From Chrysopilus asiliformis (lineage: Eukaryota; Arthropoda; Insecta; Diptera; Rhagionidae), in assembly GCA_964034945.1 (NCBI GenBank), contig OZ035961.1, positions 2,459,501-2,523,500 on the forward strand: a stretch of 64,000 nt of DNA, read 5' to 3'. Shown here piece by piece: positions 46,201-61,200 of this stretch (position 1 is the first letter of the stretch; the number at the start of each line of letters is the position of its first letter). The translations under genes were made by a program, and so were the position numbers. Under the pieces are notes generated by a model. It was not told the origin of the DNA and ran no database searches. It worked only from the letters and a program-made list of their open reading frames with translations.

Positions 46201-49200
46201 GTCGTCCAATCGACAGTTGCCTATGATCTTACGGAATTTACCCGTCATAGGACAGGCTTCGTACTTTTGTGATTTCTACCTTGAGTCTTCATCTCTAGCC
46301 GTTCTCGAGATATATGCACCGCAACTTATAAACTTTCAGAATTTTTTGTGTACACTAGTTGACTGGAAGATTGGCGTATGCCAACAGCCTTATAATAGAG
46401 TTGTCGCTTGAATTTGTGCGTGAGTGTTACTTTAATAAAATAAATATAATATGAATTCTAAAAAGCAATATTTAATTCGATTTCTATAATTACATACAGC
46501 GGAATTTTCCTTACACGTTATTAATTTAATGACATTGGTGAATTATTACGTGTTGCAAGCATAAAAATACATATTTTCCGCCAACCCAAATCTTTTATGT
46601 TATCCTCACTTCCAAATTTATGATATAATTTTAAGTTTTTCTGCCAGCAATTTATATTTTTAGATTCACATTTTTTTAAGTAATTCTCATCGTCAGCCGA
46701 ATGGCGGAAACCGGGCAAAAACTCGGTTCAATAAATCAAAAGATATAAGAAGAGGGGTTTAAAGTGAGAAGGCAAGGGTGAATTTTTATGCACTAAAACC
46801 TTCCTCTCGTGATATCCAGCCTAATGGCAAATCTGTGACCAAAATGACTGTGTTTACATTGACTGTGTTTACATTGGGATTACTTTGAGGCGGCACATCT
46901 TTCGCTCCGGCCAAGTATGGGTGAGGGACGCAGTGGGCAGGGAAACCAAAAAGAGCGAACGAAATTTAGATTCACTTAAAATTTTCAGTCGCAAACCGGT
47001 TTGAGTCTGGTTGTTGAGACCTGTTTCGTTTAGTTTTGTTGATGAAACCGGTTTAGCGAATGAAGATGAAGGGAACCGTGTGCACACGACAGAGAAATGA
47101 GGAATGACGTGCCGCCTCAAAATGAGTCCTAATGTAAACACAGTCAATCAATTCATTGAATCAAAAATTTCGAGTCGAGGACAAATAGACAAACTCTCAC
47201 CAGACGCATAATCCTCTCGCGAGGTGAAAATAAAATACCTTTTCTAGGATTTTCGCAAATTGGAGTATGGAAGGAGATATTTCGAATACCAATAAAATCC
47301 TTGGTAGCGAATGTAAATATCTACTTAACTTTTTTGCGAGTATATCTGATTACTTATATTTTATTTTGGGTGCATCGGATCTTTCGAGGTTATTTTAAAA
47401 TCGGGTATTGAGGAGGAAGCACATGTCACAATACGAATAATGCACACATGTTCCTCTCTCTAGTTATTTATGTTTTATGTGCTGCAGTATCCGCTATGCA
47501 TATGGATTTAATTAATCGAAAATGCTTTGCAAGAAGCCGCTGTTTGGGCATGGAACTTGTCTTTAATCTTGTCATCAACATATGAACAGTTTTTGTTTTT
47601 TAAATATATACGTAGATACTCTGCATATCGTGGATGGAAAACGATAAAAAAAATCTTTATAAAATTCCAAGTTTATTATTTCGGTACACGGTATTAAATA
47701 AAGAAATAATTGAAAATAAGTTCAAATCAGTAAATACGCATGCAGTTTAGTAAATACGCATGCAGCATTTTGCGAGTTTTTTTGCTACTTGGATATCAGA
47801 TAAAGTTAGATCAAGCAGTAAAAAAATGCGATGTTGTGAATTTCATACTAGGAACTAGGAAAACTTTAAAATATCCCAACTTTTTATTTTAATTATCTCG
47901 ACCTTTAGGATTTTAATATTTTTCTTTGAATAATTTTGGGCAATAAGTCACATTAGAATATGTTTTGCTATTTGATCAAATCTAGTTCTGCGGCATATCA
48001 GTAAAAAAAGTCCACAAAAGGAAGAACGAACAATTTTTAAATTACAGTTGGTGCTTAATATTCTTTTAGTTATAACTTTAAATATTCGTGAAATTTCATA
48101 GCGGGATAACAAAATTTTTCGAAATCTTTATTTTAAAAAATCAGGGCACCAATCGTGTATTCCGACGCGTCTCTGTCTTTCGACTTCGACGCAGCTTTTA
48201 ACTCTTGACTTCGCCATATCAGCATCTTCAAATTTCCTGGAGTGACAGTCAGAATCACGTTTCGACGATTCCGCGAAATTTCAAGCTGCGGATATGGTGA
48301 AGTCAAGAGTTAAAAGCTGCGTCGAAGTCGAAATACAGAGACGCGTCGGAATACATGATTGCTGCCCCGGCCTTTTTAATCGTGTTTCATCTATGGCGTT
48401 TTACTTGAAAAATTAAAGAATAATGCTTGCTCAATTTGCGTAGTTCCTATAACAATACACTATTTTCAGTAAATCCGGTAACAACACATTTTTTTTCACT
48501 ACTTCGTCCTAATGGAAGGTCCTATCTCATCTGGAGGTTTTTGGGGTCGCTAAATCCTATAAAAAGTCCGTGAAGATATCTCAAGGGCTAGGTTATATTC
48601 GAAGACTAAAGGTGCCGCTCCACATGAGAGTAAATGCCGGCGAGAATCTCTCGATAGCAGCTACTCGCCAATGGACACGTCTCTCAGAGTCACTCGTGAG
48701 CTAGTTTTTGCGAGCTGTCAAAAGTGATTCTACTCTCTAGTCGACACGCACCCACTGAACTCTCGGGGAGTTGCTCGCCAGATACGATATGTGTGGAAGA
48801 GTGGTAGAAAATTGGCTCCAAACAATCAATCAGCAAACGGGCTCGCGGTGGCCATATGAACGACATCGAATTTCATACTTAAATGTAACATGTCAACTAC
48901 ACCTGGAATAAATTTCAGCCCGATATCTCAATTATTCTGTGTTTTATTTAAATACAAAATTTTTATGTCCTTATTGAAAGACCCGATATATACCTACTAG
49001 TTAAAAATTAGTTCTGGCAATTCTTTCTGCTTTAATTTAATTTCCATTACAGTTGTCTCAACTGTGCTGGATGTTTACTTCTTGTCAGGTTGAGTGATTT
49101 TCCATTTTCCCCATATATTTTATTTATCCTGATGATGCTTTTCAGTTTTCCGCCATTCCGACAGACCGTTACCCAACCGCTCCCGGGCCAACAATTCCAT

Positions 49201-52200
49201 CATTTTCAACAAATACCAATGGATTCAGTGTTCTCCACTTAGAGAAGCTGCCAAAACACATGTCAAGATCAGATCTCATGTACTGGTATCAATCTCACGA
49301 ATTCCCGGATTCATCTGACGGCTGTAAATGCTATTGGGAATGATGTCTTTGGTTGGCGAAGTTGCTACCATGCGTTTTCCTAATTCTGTGTTGGTGGCGC
49401 CGCTTAACTCCCCCGAATGTTTTTTGTGGTGCCACTATGCCAGTGCCAGTAAAAGTTAAATACTCCACAAATCAAACGCCTGTAAAAATTATACCGAAAA
49501 GGGGAGAAAGTTATGAATTACTTGACTCCAATCTCCCGCTTTCAGATTTTTTCATCATGAGGGTTTCAATATTAAAACTTTTTTTTGCGATATACTGAAC
49601 ATCAGACCACCATGATTCCTGATTCTTGGAAAAATGTGATGTAAATGTTTAATGTAAATTTTTCCAAGAAAATTTATTGTATTCGTTAATCGTCTCTGGT
49701 CAGTTTCCTATCACAATACTTATACAGAAATACTGATTTGAAAAGTAAAATGCGAGTGCAAATACTGAAAACTGAAATACGGGTACATCAAACTTAAGCA
49801 GTTTGATAATTTGCTACTAACTATAAATTTAATGTGAACACCACAGTAACATGTACGGCAATGCTTTTAGTCAAGCGATTGTGGAAAACCTGGTCTTCAT
49901 AGCAGAGAGGGTGAACTTAAACCAAGGTTATTTTTCCATTTCAAGTCAGAAGCGTTTAACATATATGTAGCCGCGTATTTCAAACGTTTCGCTCTTGTAT
50001 ACACAACTTGATGGGCTGTAATGGAATAGAATAAATTAATAATGTAATGGCGAGAAGAAAATACCTACGAGCATTCATATTATTTATTCAGGAACATAAA
50101 TGTTTATCCTAATAAAAGCTTTTCCGTTTTTTTTATACATTTCCTTCTTGTGCTTACGAGAACCTTAGCGTGTACTCATTAAAAATAGATGAACATTTTT
50201 AAAAAGTCTCGCGTAAATTTGGCTTGGTGTCAAATGTGTAAATTTTCGTAATTTTCGCGTGATCTATAAAATTTTTCGAGCACTGTGTGAGAGTTAAATT
50301 GTTCCTTTAATCTTCATTCTTATACCACTGATCAATTTTATTATAAAATAAATAAATATTTTTTTTAAAACAGGCTGTACTAAAACAAATACTTGGGTAT
50401 TCGGGCTCAAAAATAAAAGCAAGATAAAAGCGTTGACAGTTTTTTGCATATTAACATTTATTCTTGCTCGATTTGGACAAAATGGCATCTGTCCTCCGCC
50501 ATTTTGTTTATTCCTTTCTATTGTTTTTAAAAATTGTTTATTGTGCGACGGGTAACCGCAATCTTGATTGGAATCCCGGCTTAGGCCTATGTTACACACG
50601 GCAACTTTAAGCGGCGACTTTTCTTAAGTATAGGCGAGAGAAGTGAGGGGTCACCGCTTCCCTCACTTCTCTCGCCTATACTTAAGAAAAGTCGCCGCTT
50701 AAAGTTGCCGTGTGTAACATAGGCCATACACAGTCATAGGTGATTGTCGATTCGACGACTTTTCAAGCAAAATAAAAACAGCCCTTTAATTTTTTTTAGC
50801 AATTTAATGAATTGTATAAATTTTTTTAATGATCTTAAAAATAATGAAGGAGTAATGAATTAGATTATCAGTTGGTGTCTAATTTGAGGAAAAAATATTC
50901 CCCTCAACATAACTTTTGGTTACACATGGCATCATGAAATTTAAGTAGAAAAATATCATGATTCTGGCTGAAAATATGACGTATTTGTAGTTTATTTTTG
51001 TCTCGGAATTTTCTACTTGGCTGCAAGCGCTTGTTTATAGGAACTAAAGAAATTGTGATGACACATACGTAGATCAGAAAAAAAATGGAAAAGTTCTCAG
51101 AATTTCTTCTACCGAACCTTTTTCTACGCTGATTTTTTAACTTTTTTGCGTATTCCGAAACAGCCTTAAAATGTGTTTCTTTCAAGTTTACTATTTTTTT
51201 CCTCTTCAAACTCTCTGGACCGCACAACACCAGATGTTCGTTCCTAGATAAAAATTAATTTCTTCAGAAATCAAATATAAAAAAGTCATCGTATATTATA
51301 GTAGAATACTAGGACTTTTTGTGAAGTTGTCAAGAAATTGAGTGAGAGAAAGAAAAACTCTTAGCGGGGACGTACACGAAGCAACTTTCGGTTATCAGCA
51401 TGCCTTACCCTCACCCAATTGTACGAAAGAAACGAGTGCGGCAAGAAGAGAAAAGTCGCCACTCGAAAAGTGTTCTTCTCGTCTTCTTTTATGCACACAA
51501 ACGAAGTCGCTCGTGTAGCACGTCAGCATGCATGTGTGCGTAATTTAATTGAGTCAGTCGGTGCTTAGCCACCGACTCGTAAACATATCCCAAATAAACA
51601 AAAATTGAATGCAAATAGTGAAATCCCAATTGCAGGTAGTTTTATTTTTCAGGTAGGTAGGTAACTAACAAATTACCAGTCCTTATTCTTCTATTGTTGG
51701 CAGTTTCTATTTTGGCAATTGATGTTGCCTCGGTGCTAGCTAATAAAGGAATGAGCTGGAAATACAACACATATATGAGGAGAACCACACACACACATGA
51801 GCGACCGCTTGTTGTACCCAAGTTTTTCCTACTAAAAAGTGAAGAAACGTGTACGTCGGAAACGCATTTTGAGGAATAAAAGTCGCCGCGACGAAAAGAA
51901 GCGTGTACGTTCGCACTTAGATGAGATGACAAAAATATGTGCTTGATTCTTGTTTATTTGTATTTAGCGTATAAATCTCTCATACTCTTCAACGTATGGC
52001 CCAAGGAAAACTTTTACGTATCTTTGAAATCGATTAAATATTTTAAATGATTTCGTTAACTTACTCACTCTCAAAAGAACTTTTACCATTTCTATAGAGA
52101 TTTATTTTTGACACATCTATTTTGATCACCTAATTTTGTTCACGAATTTACATTTCTTTGGGATTTCCCCATTCATACCATGTAATTTTGTTCATATTGG

Positions 52201-55200
52201 ACCTTACTAATAAAATATAGAAAGTATTATTTTAGTTAAATGAATGTGTATTTAATTGTTTTAGGAATTTCGAGAACCTAATCATACTAATATCGGGTCT
52301 TTCAATAAGGACATAACAATTTTGTATTTAAATAAAACACAGAATAATTGAGATATCGGGCTGAAATTTTGAAATTTATTCCAGGTGTATTGGACATGTT
52401 ACATTTAAGTATGAAATTCGATGTCGTTCATATGGCCACCGCCAGCACGTTTACTGATTGATTCTTTGGAGCCAATTTTCCACCACTCTTCCACACATAT
52501 TGTTCCTGAGCTCCCCTACCGTTGTTGGCTTGTTGGCATAAACCAACGACTTAACATAACCCCATAAAAAGAAATCCAACGGCGTTAAATCGCATGAGCG
52601 AGGTGGCCATTCGACCGGACCATTTCTCGAGATTACACGTTTACCGAACTTTTCCTTCAACAGATCACTTGTTTGACCAGCTGTGTTGCATTGCTCGTTC
52701 GTGAACTTCACCATGACAAAAATGTAAACCTTGACTGAAGTTTAAGATCATAAAAAAAAGTTTTAGGGTGCGTTTTTATTAAAATACAAAATTGTTATGT
52801 CCTTATTGAAAGACCCTTTATATGAGTTGGTGTCTGTCTGTCTGTCTGTTCCTCTTTCACGCAAAAACGGCTGAACCGATTGACTTGAAATTTGGCATGA
52901 GTGTCTGTGGTAGTTCTGGTTCCAACATAGGCATACGGAAAAGTAGCGCGAGGGGTGGGGGGAGTAAGGGGAGGGGGTAAAGTGATTTCGAAACTTAGCT
53001 CTTCCTCTATGTTACTCTTTCGCGGGGAAACTACCGAGCCGATTGGCCTGAAGACTACACGGAAAGAAATAATTTAGTAATTTTTAAAGAAAAAAAATAA
53101 TCTGCACTTTCAGTCATATTATAATTAGGGCAAACATTTTTTTTTAGATAAATGTAATGTTCTTGCATTCCGGTTCGACCATCGGGTATAAAATCTAGTA
53201 TTTGATAAAAAACGAAATCCTTTTAGATGAAATTACGATATTATAATAAAATTTCAGATGTTTTCAAACCTTTATATAAAAACGTGATGCGCGTTCTGTG
53301 TGTTTTTTATAATAAAAATTTTTCCAAAACGATAAAAAAAATTTAAGAACATTGCGGAATGTGCTTGCGGAAGAAAAATCTTGAAAGAGCAAAGAATTCG
53401 GAGAGTCGAAAAACATTTTCTTTACCAGCGATCAATTAAGATTGTTCATGTTGTCGTTTTACTCCCTAAAAATAGGAAATTCAGCTCAATATGGTATGCG
53501 AAAACAGAAATTCATCTTTTTTGTGAAAATACTTGAATTTAAGATGAAAATTTGCCTGCAGCCATGTAAAAGCGCCACATAGTACAATGTTCTATTTTTG
53601 GTGAATTGCGGTATTCTATTTATGCTTTTCATATATGTACTCACACTTAACCAGGCACAGCAAACTGTATATCAACTGCGGTGTAAATGCGCTTATGTAT
53701 TGCAGATCTCTGGAGAATTTACTCCAACGAGCAGATCTTCTTTAAGACTGGATTTCCAGTTGGATACCAGCGATGTGAACAAAAAGCACATCGGATGAAA
53801 CCGAAATAAGATAAAAACAAGATTGTCTAAGCATTCCGATATTGCATCTTAGGAAAAGATATTTTTAGTTATAAAACTGTTTTGGTTTGCTTTCATTTTG
53901 CCATGAAGTCTCATTAATTATTTTTTTTTTGTTACAGTTCCAGCTCGAGTTGTATGGGCTGCAATTGGAAAAAACGCAGAATTGCCATGCGACTTGACAC
54001 CACTTTCGGTGTCGCCGCAGGATTCGGTGAAGCTTCTTTTGTGGTTCAAGGATACAGCTGGAATTCCTCTGTACAGGTATATAGTGTTGTAGCTTCAATC
54101 TTTAGATAACGTTAATTTAATAATTGCAAATGACCAGAGATAAATTGAATCAATTTTTTTGTTTTGTATTGAAAAATTTTCCAACAGCCTAGATTCTCGA
54201 AAGGGAAACATAAAGTTAGCTACACAAGCAGCGCTAGCTAGCGATTTGGGTCAGCGGTTGTTCTTCTCCATTCCTGATAATCCAAAGGATGCACGACTTC
54301 AGATTCGTGATGTGAAAACAACCGATGGCGGTGTTTATAGATGTAGAGTAGATTTTTTTAATTCTCCAACTCGTAATTTAAGAGTAAATTTAACTTTAGT
54401 GGGTAAGTAATTAAAGCATTAGGGATGCTATTCCCTCTTTATTGAAAAGCTCATTTAATTGAACTTTTGTTGTTGTTCCTGGTTTTATTTTATTTTTTTT
54501 TTCTTTTCAAATACGAGTAGTTCCGCCGGAGGAGCCTCGGATATTCGATGCGCAGGGTAAGGAGATATCCCTTGTGGCTGGACCATTTAGAGAAGGCTAT
54601 GAGCTGTTTCTATCCTGCCAAGTAACTGGAGGTGAGTAATTTGTCCTACTTTGCCCGAACCAATCACGTCCCATTGAAAACGAACGCAGAAGTTTTACTG
54701 TGCTGATAAAAGTTTTCCGCTAACTTTGTTGGCTATATTTGATGATGAGTCGATCGATAAGACACTAAATCAGTTTCAGTTGAAAGGGATAAAAGAAGGC
54801 ACCAATGTTGAAGATGTTGTAAATTGGAGTATTTGCACACTTCAACTTACTTACTTCCCATCAGCCAGCAAACTTACTTCAAATTCGCTTCCTTCCGTAC
54901 ACAACCCTAGTAAATTTAATTATTTTCAGAAATTCCTTTGACGCCTTTTCGCAAAGCGCAATCTTTGATGCCGCACCATGGAACATCAAGTGGTGTTACA
55001 CTGTTGTCGTTTTCATAGTATTCGGGCTATGCCGTCTCCTCTATCGAGATCCATCTCATATTCTCGTTCACATATTTGTATTGGTGTTGATCCCGTTCCA
55101 ATTTCTGTTACTGTTATTTGCCTCAATTTCTTTATATTTCATTTTCTCATGCTATTTAGCTTTCAATTCCCATGTTATGGGCGGTATGACATTTTGTGGG

Positions 55201-58200
55201 AAATTCAATTTACAGGTCGTCCTCCACCAAAAGTGACATGGTGGCGAGATGGGGTTGAAATAGCTGGAATTAGCCACCCGTCTGCTGATGAGGGATTGGC
55301 AGCAATGGTTAACCAATTGTTCATTGGGACCGTGACTAGAGACTTCTACGGCTCGAAACTAGAGTGTAGGGCTCAGGGATCAAAACTTATACCATCTGTG
55401 GTCAAAGAGGTTACCATACAAGTACACCGTAAGTAAAATAACATAATATTTATTTAAAAAACTAAAATATATTTTATATTAACGAAAAAAAAACTACCAT
55501 GATCGTTATTCTCTATAACCCCATTTTAAGGCAAAAATGAAAAGACGTTTTTATTTAAATTATTTAAGAACTATTTAATATTCAAGTGCGTTTCTTTTAT
55601 ATTTGAGATATTGGCAGCTTTCATTCAGAACCTGACATGATGTTATTAATATTTCATGCTAATGCTAAAATAGGCTGTCAAACCTCCTTCCAGGAAAGCT
55701 GATAACCTTTTCGGTTTAGACATTTTGTTTCAAGAAGAATTACTTTTTAAAACGCCTCTTCAAAAAGCAATAACATTTAATAAGAAATGAGAATATAAAA
55801 CGATTCAATTTATATGTGTCTATGTGTGTTTAATCTTTTAAACAATATTCCATCATATACACATCCGAGTACAGGACAAAACCGTTACATATTTTTGAAA
55901 TTGAAAAAATTGAAGAAAGGGGAAAAATATGGTGCCATAAAAAGTATTGTTTTTAAAATTTTTAGACATATTTGTTTTAGAAGTTTTTCTAATTGATGCA
56001 AACAACCCTCAGAATAAAACATATTGCCGAATTTTGCCGAAGAATAAATCGGAAATCTTAAAAATGCTGGTACACATTGTTAATTTTTTTTACTTTAAAT
56101 TATTAGAAACATGAATCTGATTATACAAAAGTCAATTTTTGCTGAGAAAATCCCTAATTTTCACTGCTTTACAGGAACTGGATAAAAAGTTTTTCTGAAG
56201 TTTTTTATTGAGAAACATTTTGTAAAAAGTAAAAAAAAATACAATTCGAACCCAATATTGAATACGGTGACATAAATATCATTTCTCACAACCATGATCA
56301 TTGTTTCTATCGGGTCTTTCAACCATGATCATTGTTTCTATCGGGACATAACAATTTTGTATTTTAATAAAAACGCACCCTAAAACTTTTTTTATGATCT
56401 GGCAATGCTAAAACGTCAGTCAAGGTTTACATTTTTATCATGGTGAAGTTCACGAACGAGCAACGTTTGGAAATTATTAAAACCGAAATTCTGAGTGAGT
56501 GGTCGCAATCGTGTACTCTCGAGAACTGGTCCGGTCGAATGGCCACCTCGCTCATGCGATTTAACGCCGTTGGATATCATTTTATGGGGTTATGTTAAGT
56601 CGTTAGTTTATGCCAACAAGCCAACAACGGTAGGGGAGCTCAGGAACAATATCGAACGCGAAATTGCCAACGTTCCGGCCGATATGTGTGGAAGAGTGGT
56701 GGAAAATTGGCTCCAAAGAATCAATCAGCAAACGTGCTCGCGGTGGCCTTATGAACTACATCGAATTTCATACTTAAATGTAACATGTCCACTACACCTG
56801 GAATAAATTTCAAAATTTCAGCCCGATATCTCGATTATTCTGTGTTTTATTTAAATGCAAAATTCTTATGTCCTTGTTGAAAGACCCGATGCCCAAGTAA
56901 CCAAATAGGGCGTAAAGTGGTCGTCGCGACCATAAAGATTCGATGTTAAAGTCGCCACGACCACTTTACGCCCTATTTGGTTACTTGGGTGTGTAGTCAT
57001 TTTTACTTTTCTCTGCCATAGAGGGGAAGTATTGTATTGATTACGGAGGCCGACTCGAGAACGGAGGCAGATAGAAACTTTCTGATCAGTTCGAAATCCG
57101 TTTCAGGGAAAATTATGAGGATGTCCGTGCATCTGTCTATCGGTCTGTCCGTTTTACGAATTTTAAATAACTCGAGAACTCGAGAGGTTTTAGGAAAATC
57201 GTAGTTTTTTGTCAATTTTTGAAAAGTACCGTTAGCTATAACGACTACATCCCATACAATTTAAAAAAAAAAACAGTTTTTTGAAAAGTTTTTGAAAAAT
57301 GTATGTAACCGAATTTAAAGAAAATAAAATTTTATACATTTTTTGCTTTAACGGTTTTTTGGTAGGTATCTCAAACGGTTTTCAACATATTTCAAAAAAA
57401 TAAGTTTTTTGAAAATTTCTCGGAAACTGTGCGCTTTTATAAAAAAACGCATGTCCCAAATTTGAAGAAAATTTCCTGTATTTTTACCTTAACAGTTTTT
57501 ACGTCTCTTTAACGATTCTGGAGATATTTTTTACATATTTTTTCCAAATCTAAATATTGCAGAAGAAAGTTTTGTGTTGATCACAAGTGATATTTTTGGA
57601 TTATTATCAATTTTTTTAAAGTTAAGCCGTTGAAAGTAAAAATCGTGACGCCAAACGAACTTCTAACAGCTGGCCGACCAGTGCCTTTGCGTTGCGAAAC
57701 TTTGGGATCATATCCTTCTGCAAAAGTGACATGGCTCCTAGATGGCGAATCTATTCGTAACGCCGATGTCACAGTTGGCAGCGACAAAGAAGTAAGTCTG
57801 AAAAAAAGCGAAACATTCATATCATATGTATTTTGGTGTTAATTAAATAATAATTATTTTTAATAAAAAGGATTCCGACATCACAACGAGTATCCTCACA
57901 TTGAGGGTAACATCGGAAAATGATGGTGCGGAGCTGACATGTCGCGCTTCGAATCCTTGGTTCTCGGGCGGTGCACTAGAAGACAAAAGAATTATCAGTG
58001 TCGCGTGTAAGTACTCGTATTAGAAACAAGCAAAGCATTAAAGTTGAGAATCAAAGTGCAAAAAGTAGTCGAGAATTCAATTAAAAGTTTGTCCTGGTAG
58101 AAAATTTATCCGAACCGAAGGCTTAACATTGTTGGTTAAGCTAAAATAAAAGGACTCTCGCCTTGCGAGTTTTTGCCTTTATAACATCGTCCTGCTGACG

Positions 58201-61200
58201 ACTATTGCGCACAATTTAAAAGCTTCGTTGATAGTTTATGAGTAATTTTCTTATTTTTTTCGCACGTATTTTCAGATCCTCCAGCTGTGTCAGTGCACTT
58301 GGCAAACGAAGATCCATCGCGTGTAGTAACAAAAGCTGAGCGACAAAATATAACGCTTAAGTGCAGAGCAGACGCCAGACCTCCCGTAACGTCGTTCTCT
58401 TGGTTCAAGAATGTAAGTACACGATTAAGGCGATCCACAACTACGGTTTTCGCATCTCTTCATCTTTGCAATTTCCACTGGTTTTTTTTTGCTTCATTTC
58501 AGCATTTATAAAATCTACGTTTGTATGTATAGACACTTTCCTTCTTTAGTGGTATATACCTAGTAAAATTGTAACTTCTTCTACATTCATTTTCAAGCCT
58601 ATAAATCTCCTCGCCTCAAGTATTAGACGAACTTTATGTTTGCTTTTGCAATAAATGCAAACTTAGTGTGGTTTGGAGGTTGGAATTGCACTGCATCCAT
58701 TCAGGGCACTTGCTCAATAATTTTGAAAGCTTAAACGGAATTAAATTTAAACTGTGAAAAATATAAAGAAAAAAAACTTGATATCAAAGTCAGAAAAAGT
58801 ACCGGAATACCTGTCTAATGGCCAAAGTAAGGATTTCATCATGGTTAGTGCAATTTTACTCTCGACAACTTGAAGGAATTCTCGTAACATAAGTTTTAAT
58901 CGATTTTCGACTCCTTTGAGGTCTGCCGATAGTCTCGAGTTAGACCAAGGTAATTGATTTTATTCCATCAGAAGTCCAAATTCACAGATACTCTCAAATA
59001 TTTGCGGCGATTCTGAATTCCCTTGTTTGTTCTATTCATCTACACATATATTTTTATTTTACATAATAAGTTTTTTAGAAACCTTTTATCGCATTGCAAA
59101 TTTTTGTTGTTACCCTTTGAGCACAATGAACGCAACCAAGCCGCAACTAAGGATGCTTCGAACTGTCACGCAACGCAGTTCAGGAGCGGTTGAGCACAAC
59201 AGAAGCGTCGTCTGTTGCGTTGTGAGACAAACACAGAAAAATTAAAAGTGAACTAGAATATAAAAATATATAAAAAATGGGAGATTTTGAAGCGATAATT
59301 TGCTTTGTTGGTCTTTATCTTTGCTATTTGTATGTTATTGCACTAAAGCTATCAATTTTTTCTTGAACGACATTTCCCCAACCTCACTTTATGAACTGTC
59401 AACGCAGAGTTGTTGCGATAAAGTTCAAAGCTTGGCAACTTTTGCATCGATGGTTGCGTTCAAAGCGTTCACTGTGCTCACTCAAAAGCATTTCTGTGAA
59501 ATAAACTCGTAAGTGACATTTGGATGCGTGTTGGTTGCGGCTTGGTTGCGTTCATTGTGCTCCAAGGGTTGGTTTTATGTATACCTAAACACTTTAACTT
59601 TCTTGTTTAATTCAAAGTGATTTCGAAACTTAGTTTTTGCGCTATGTTACTCTTTCGCGGGGAAACTACTGAACCGATAGGCCGGAAATTTGGCATAGAT
59701 GTTCGTCGGGGGTCCAACCCCAACATAGACCCATTAAAAAGTAGCCCGAAAGGTAAGGGGAGTAAGGGGAGGAGGTAAAATGATCTCGGAACTAAGCTCT
59801 TCGTCTATGTTGCCCTTTCGCGGGGAAACTACCGAGCCGATTGGCCTGAAGTTTAGCTCCAACATAGACCATAAAAAAAAATTGAAAAAACTTAACCCGG
59901 CAACGATGGGTATGCAAGCTAGTAATTCATAAAAAATTTAACTTTTGATAAAAACCAGTTCCGTGCTTTATACCTCGAGAACTAGAGTTTTTAAATGTTT
60001 TTGTATAAACACTTCAACTTCATATGAAGTTTAATTATGTAAGAAAGGTTCTCACCGCTAGGTGGATTAAGTTGTGTTTTTAAACTAAAAAAATTATTTT
60101 TTTTACATTTCAACAAGTGTTTGATTTAAAACTTGTTTTCCAAGCGATTTCTAAGTTTATTTGTAAAATGGGTAAAGTTTAATGCTGCAATAAATTGGTG
60201 TTGACAATGATAGAAATTAATTGTTGTTTAAATAGAATCATCGGCACCGCAATAAAATTATTTAGTACGCACGTTTTCACTTACTGAGTTGGGTACATAT
60301 CTATAGTAATTGTTAAAGTTTAAATGGTAAGCAACGCTTGTGAATTATTTGCAACTGAAGATGAAAGAAATTCTACTAAATGGTAGTTAAAAATGGGACA
60401 CAAATGTTTTTGATTGATATTTTAATTCAAATTAGTGTACAAATTTAAAGTATGGACAACAATACAAACGGATAGAATTCGCATTCTTTACGAATTTATT
60501 TAGAAACAAATAAATTTATAACACCATATTGAAAGTCTAATTAGGTTTGTAATTTATTGTTCGTTCCGAAAACTTTTATCATTCATATACAATTGAATTT
60601 CCAAATTATCGACATTATAAAAAAAATCATTTAGAATTTACACAAGAAAAATATATTGCAAATGTTTAAGAACGTAGAATCAAGTAAAACATGTAATATA
60701 GGGTCAGGTAGGGTGAAGTGGTCCACGTTTTTATTATTGGCCACAAAATGGTCAAAAATTGGAATTTTTGCATGATAAGATAGTCAAATCGCAAGCGCAG
60801 GACCTAAGCTAACTTTCTGCATTCACAGATTGCCAACTTTTTGACATTAAATTTAATTTTTATGCATTTATCGAAAACTTTGATTTTTCGATTTTTTAAA
60901 AATGGTAGGGAGAAGTGGTCCACCCTTAAAAACTTTCCAGAAATCGCATAAACATAAAATTAAATGACAAATAAAAGTATAATCATGAAGTTTGATCAAA
61001 AATATGGTTTATTCGAAAGTAACAAATGAGCGTTTGGTCTGTTTTGGTGTTGGTTTCTTCGGTGTAGTTGTTAAGCGTCGTTTTCCGGCGGCTTGTTCTG
61101 CTACTCTAATTCAGCTTGATTTTTGGGAGAAGTTATAGTCGAGCTTCGCATCGATTTTCGGCCACAATTTGAAACACTCAAAATAACTCATAAAAAAAAC

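Noticed and set aside
54726..54941. 71-codon frame between exons 4 and 5
   Set aside because: It lies in intron 4; including it would break Ig2, which is complete when exons 4 and 5 are joined directly.
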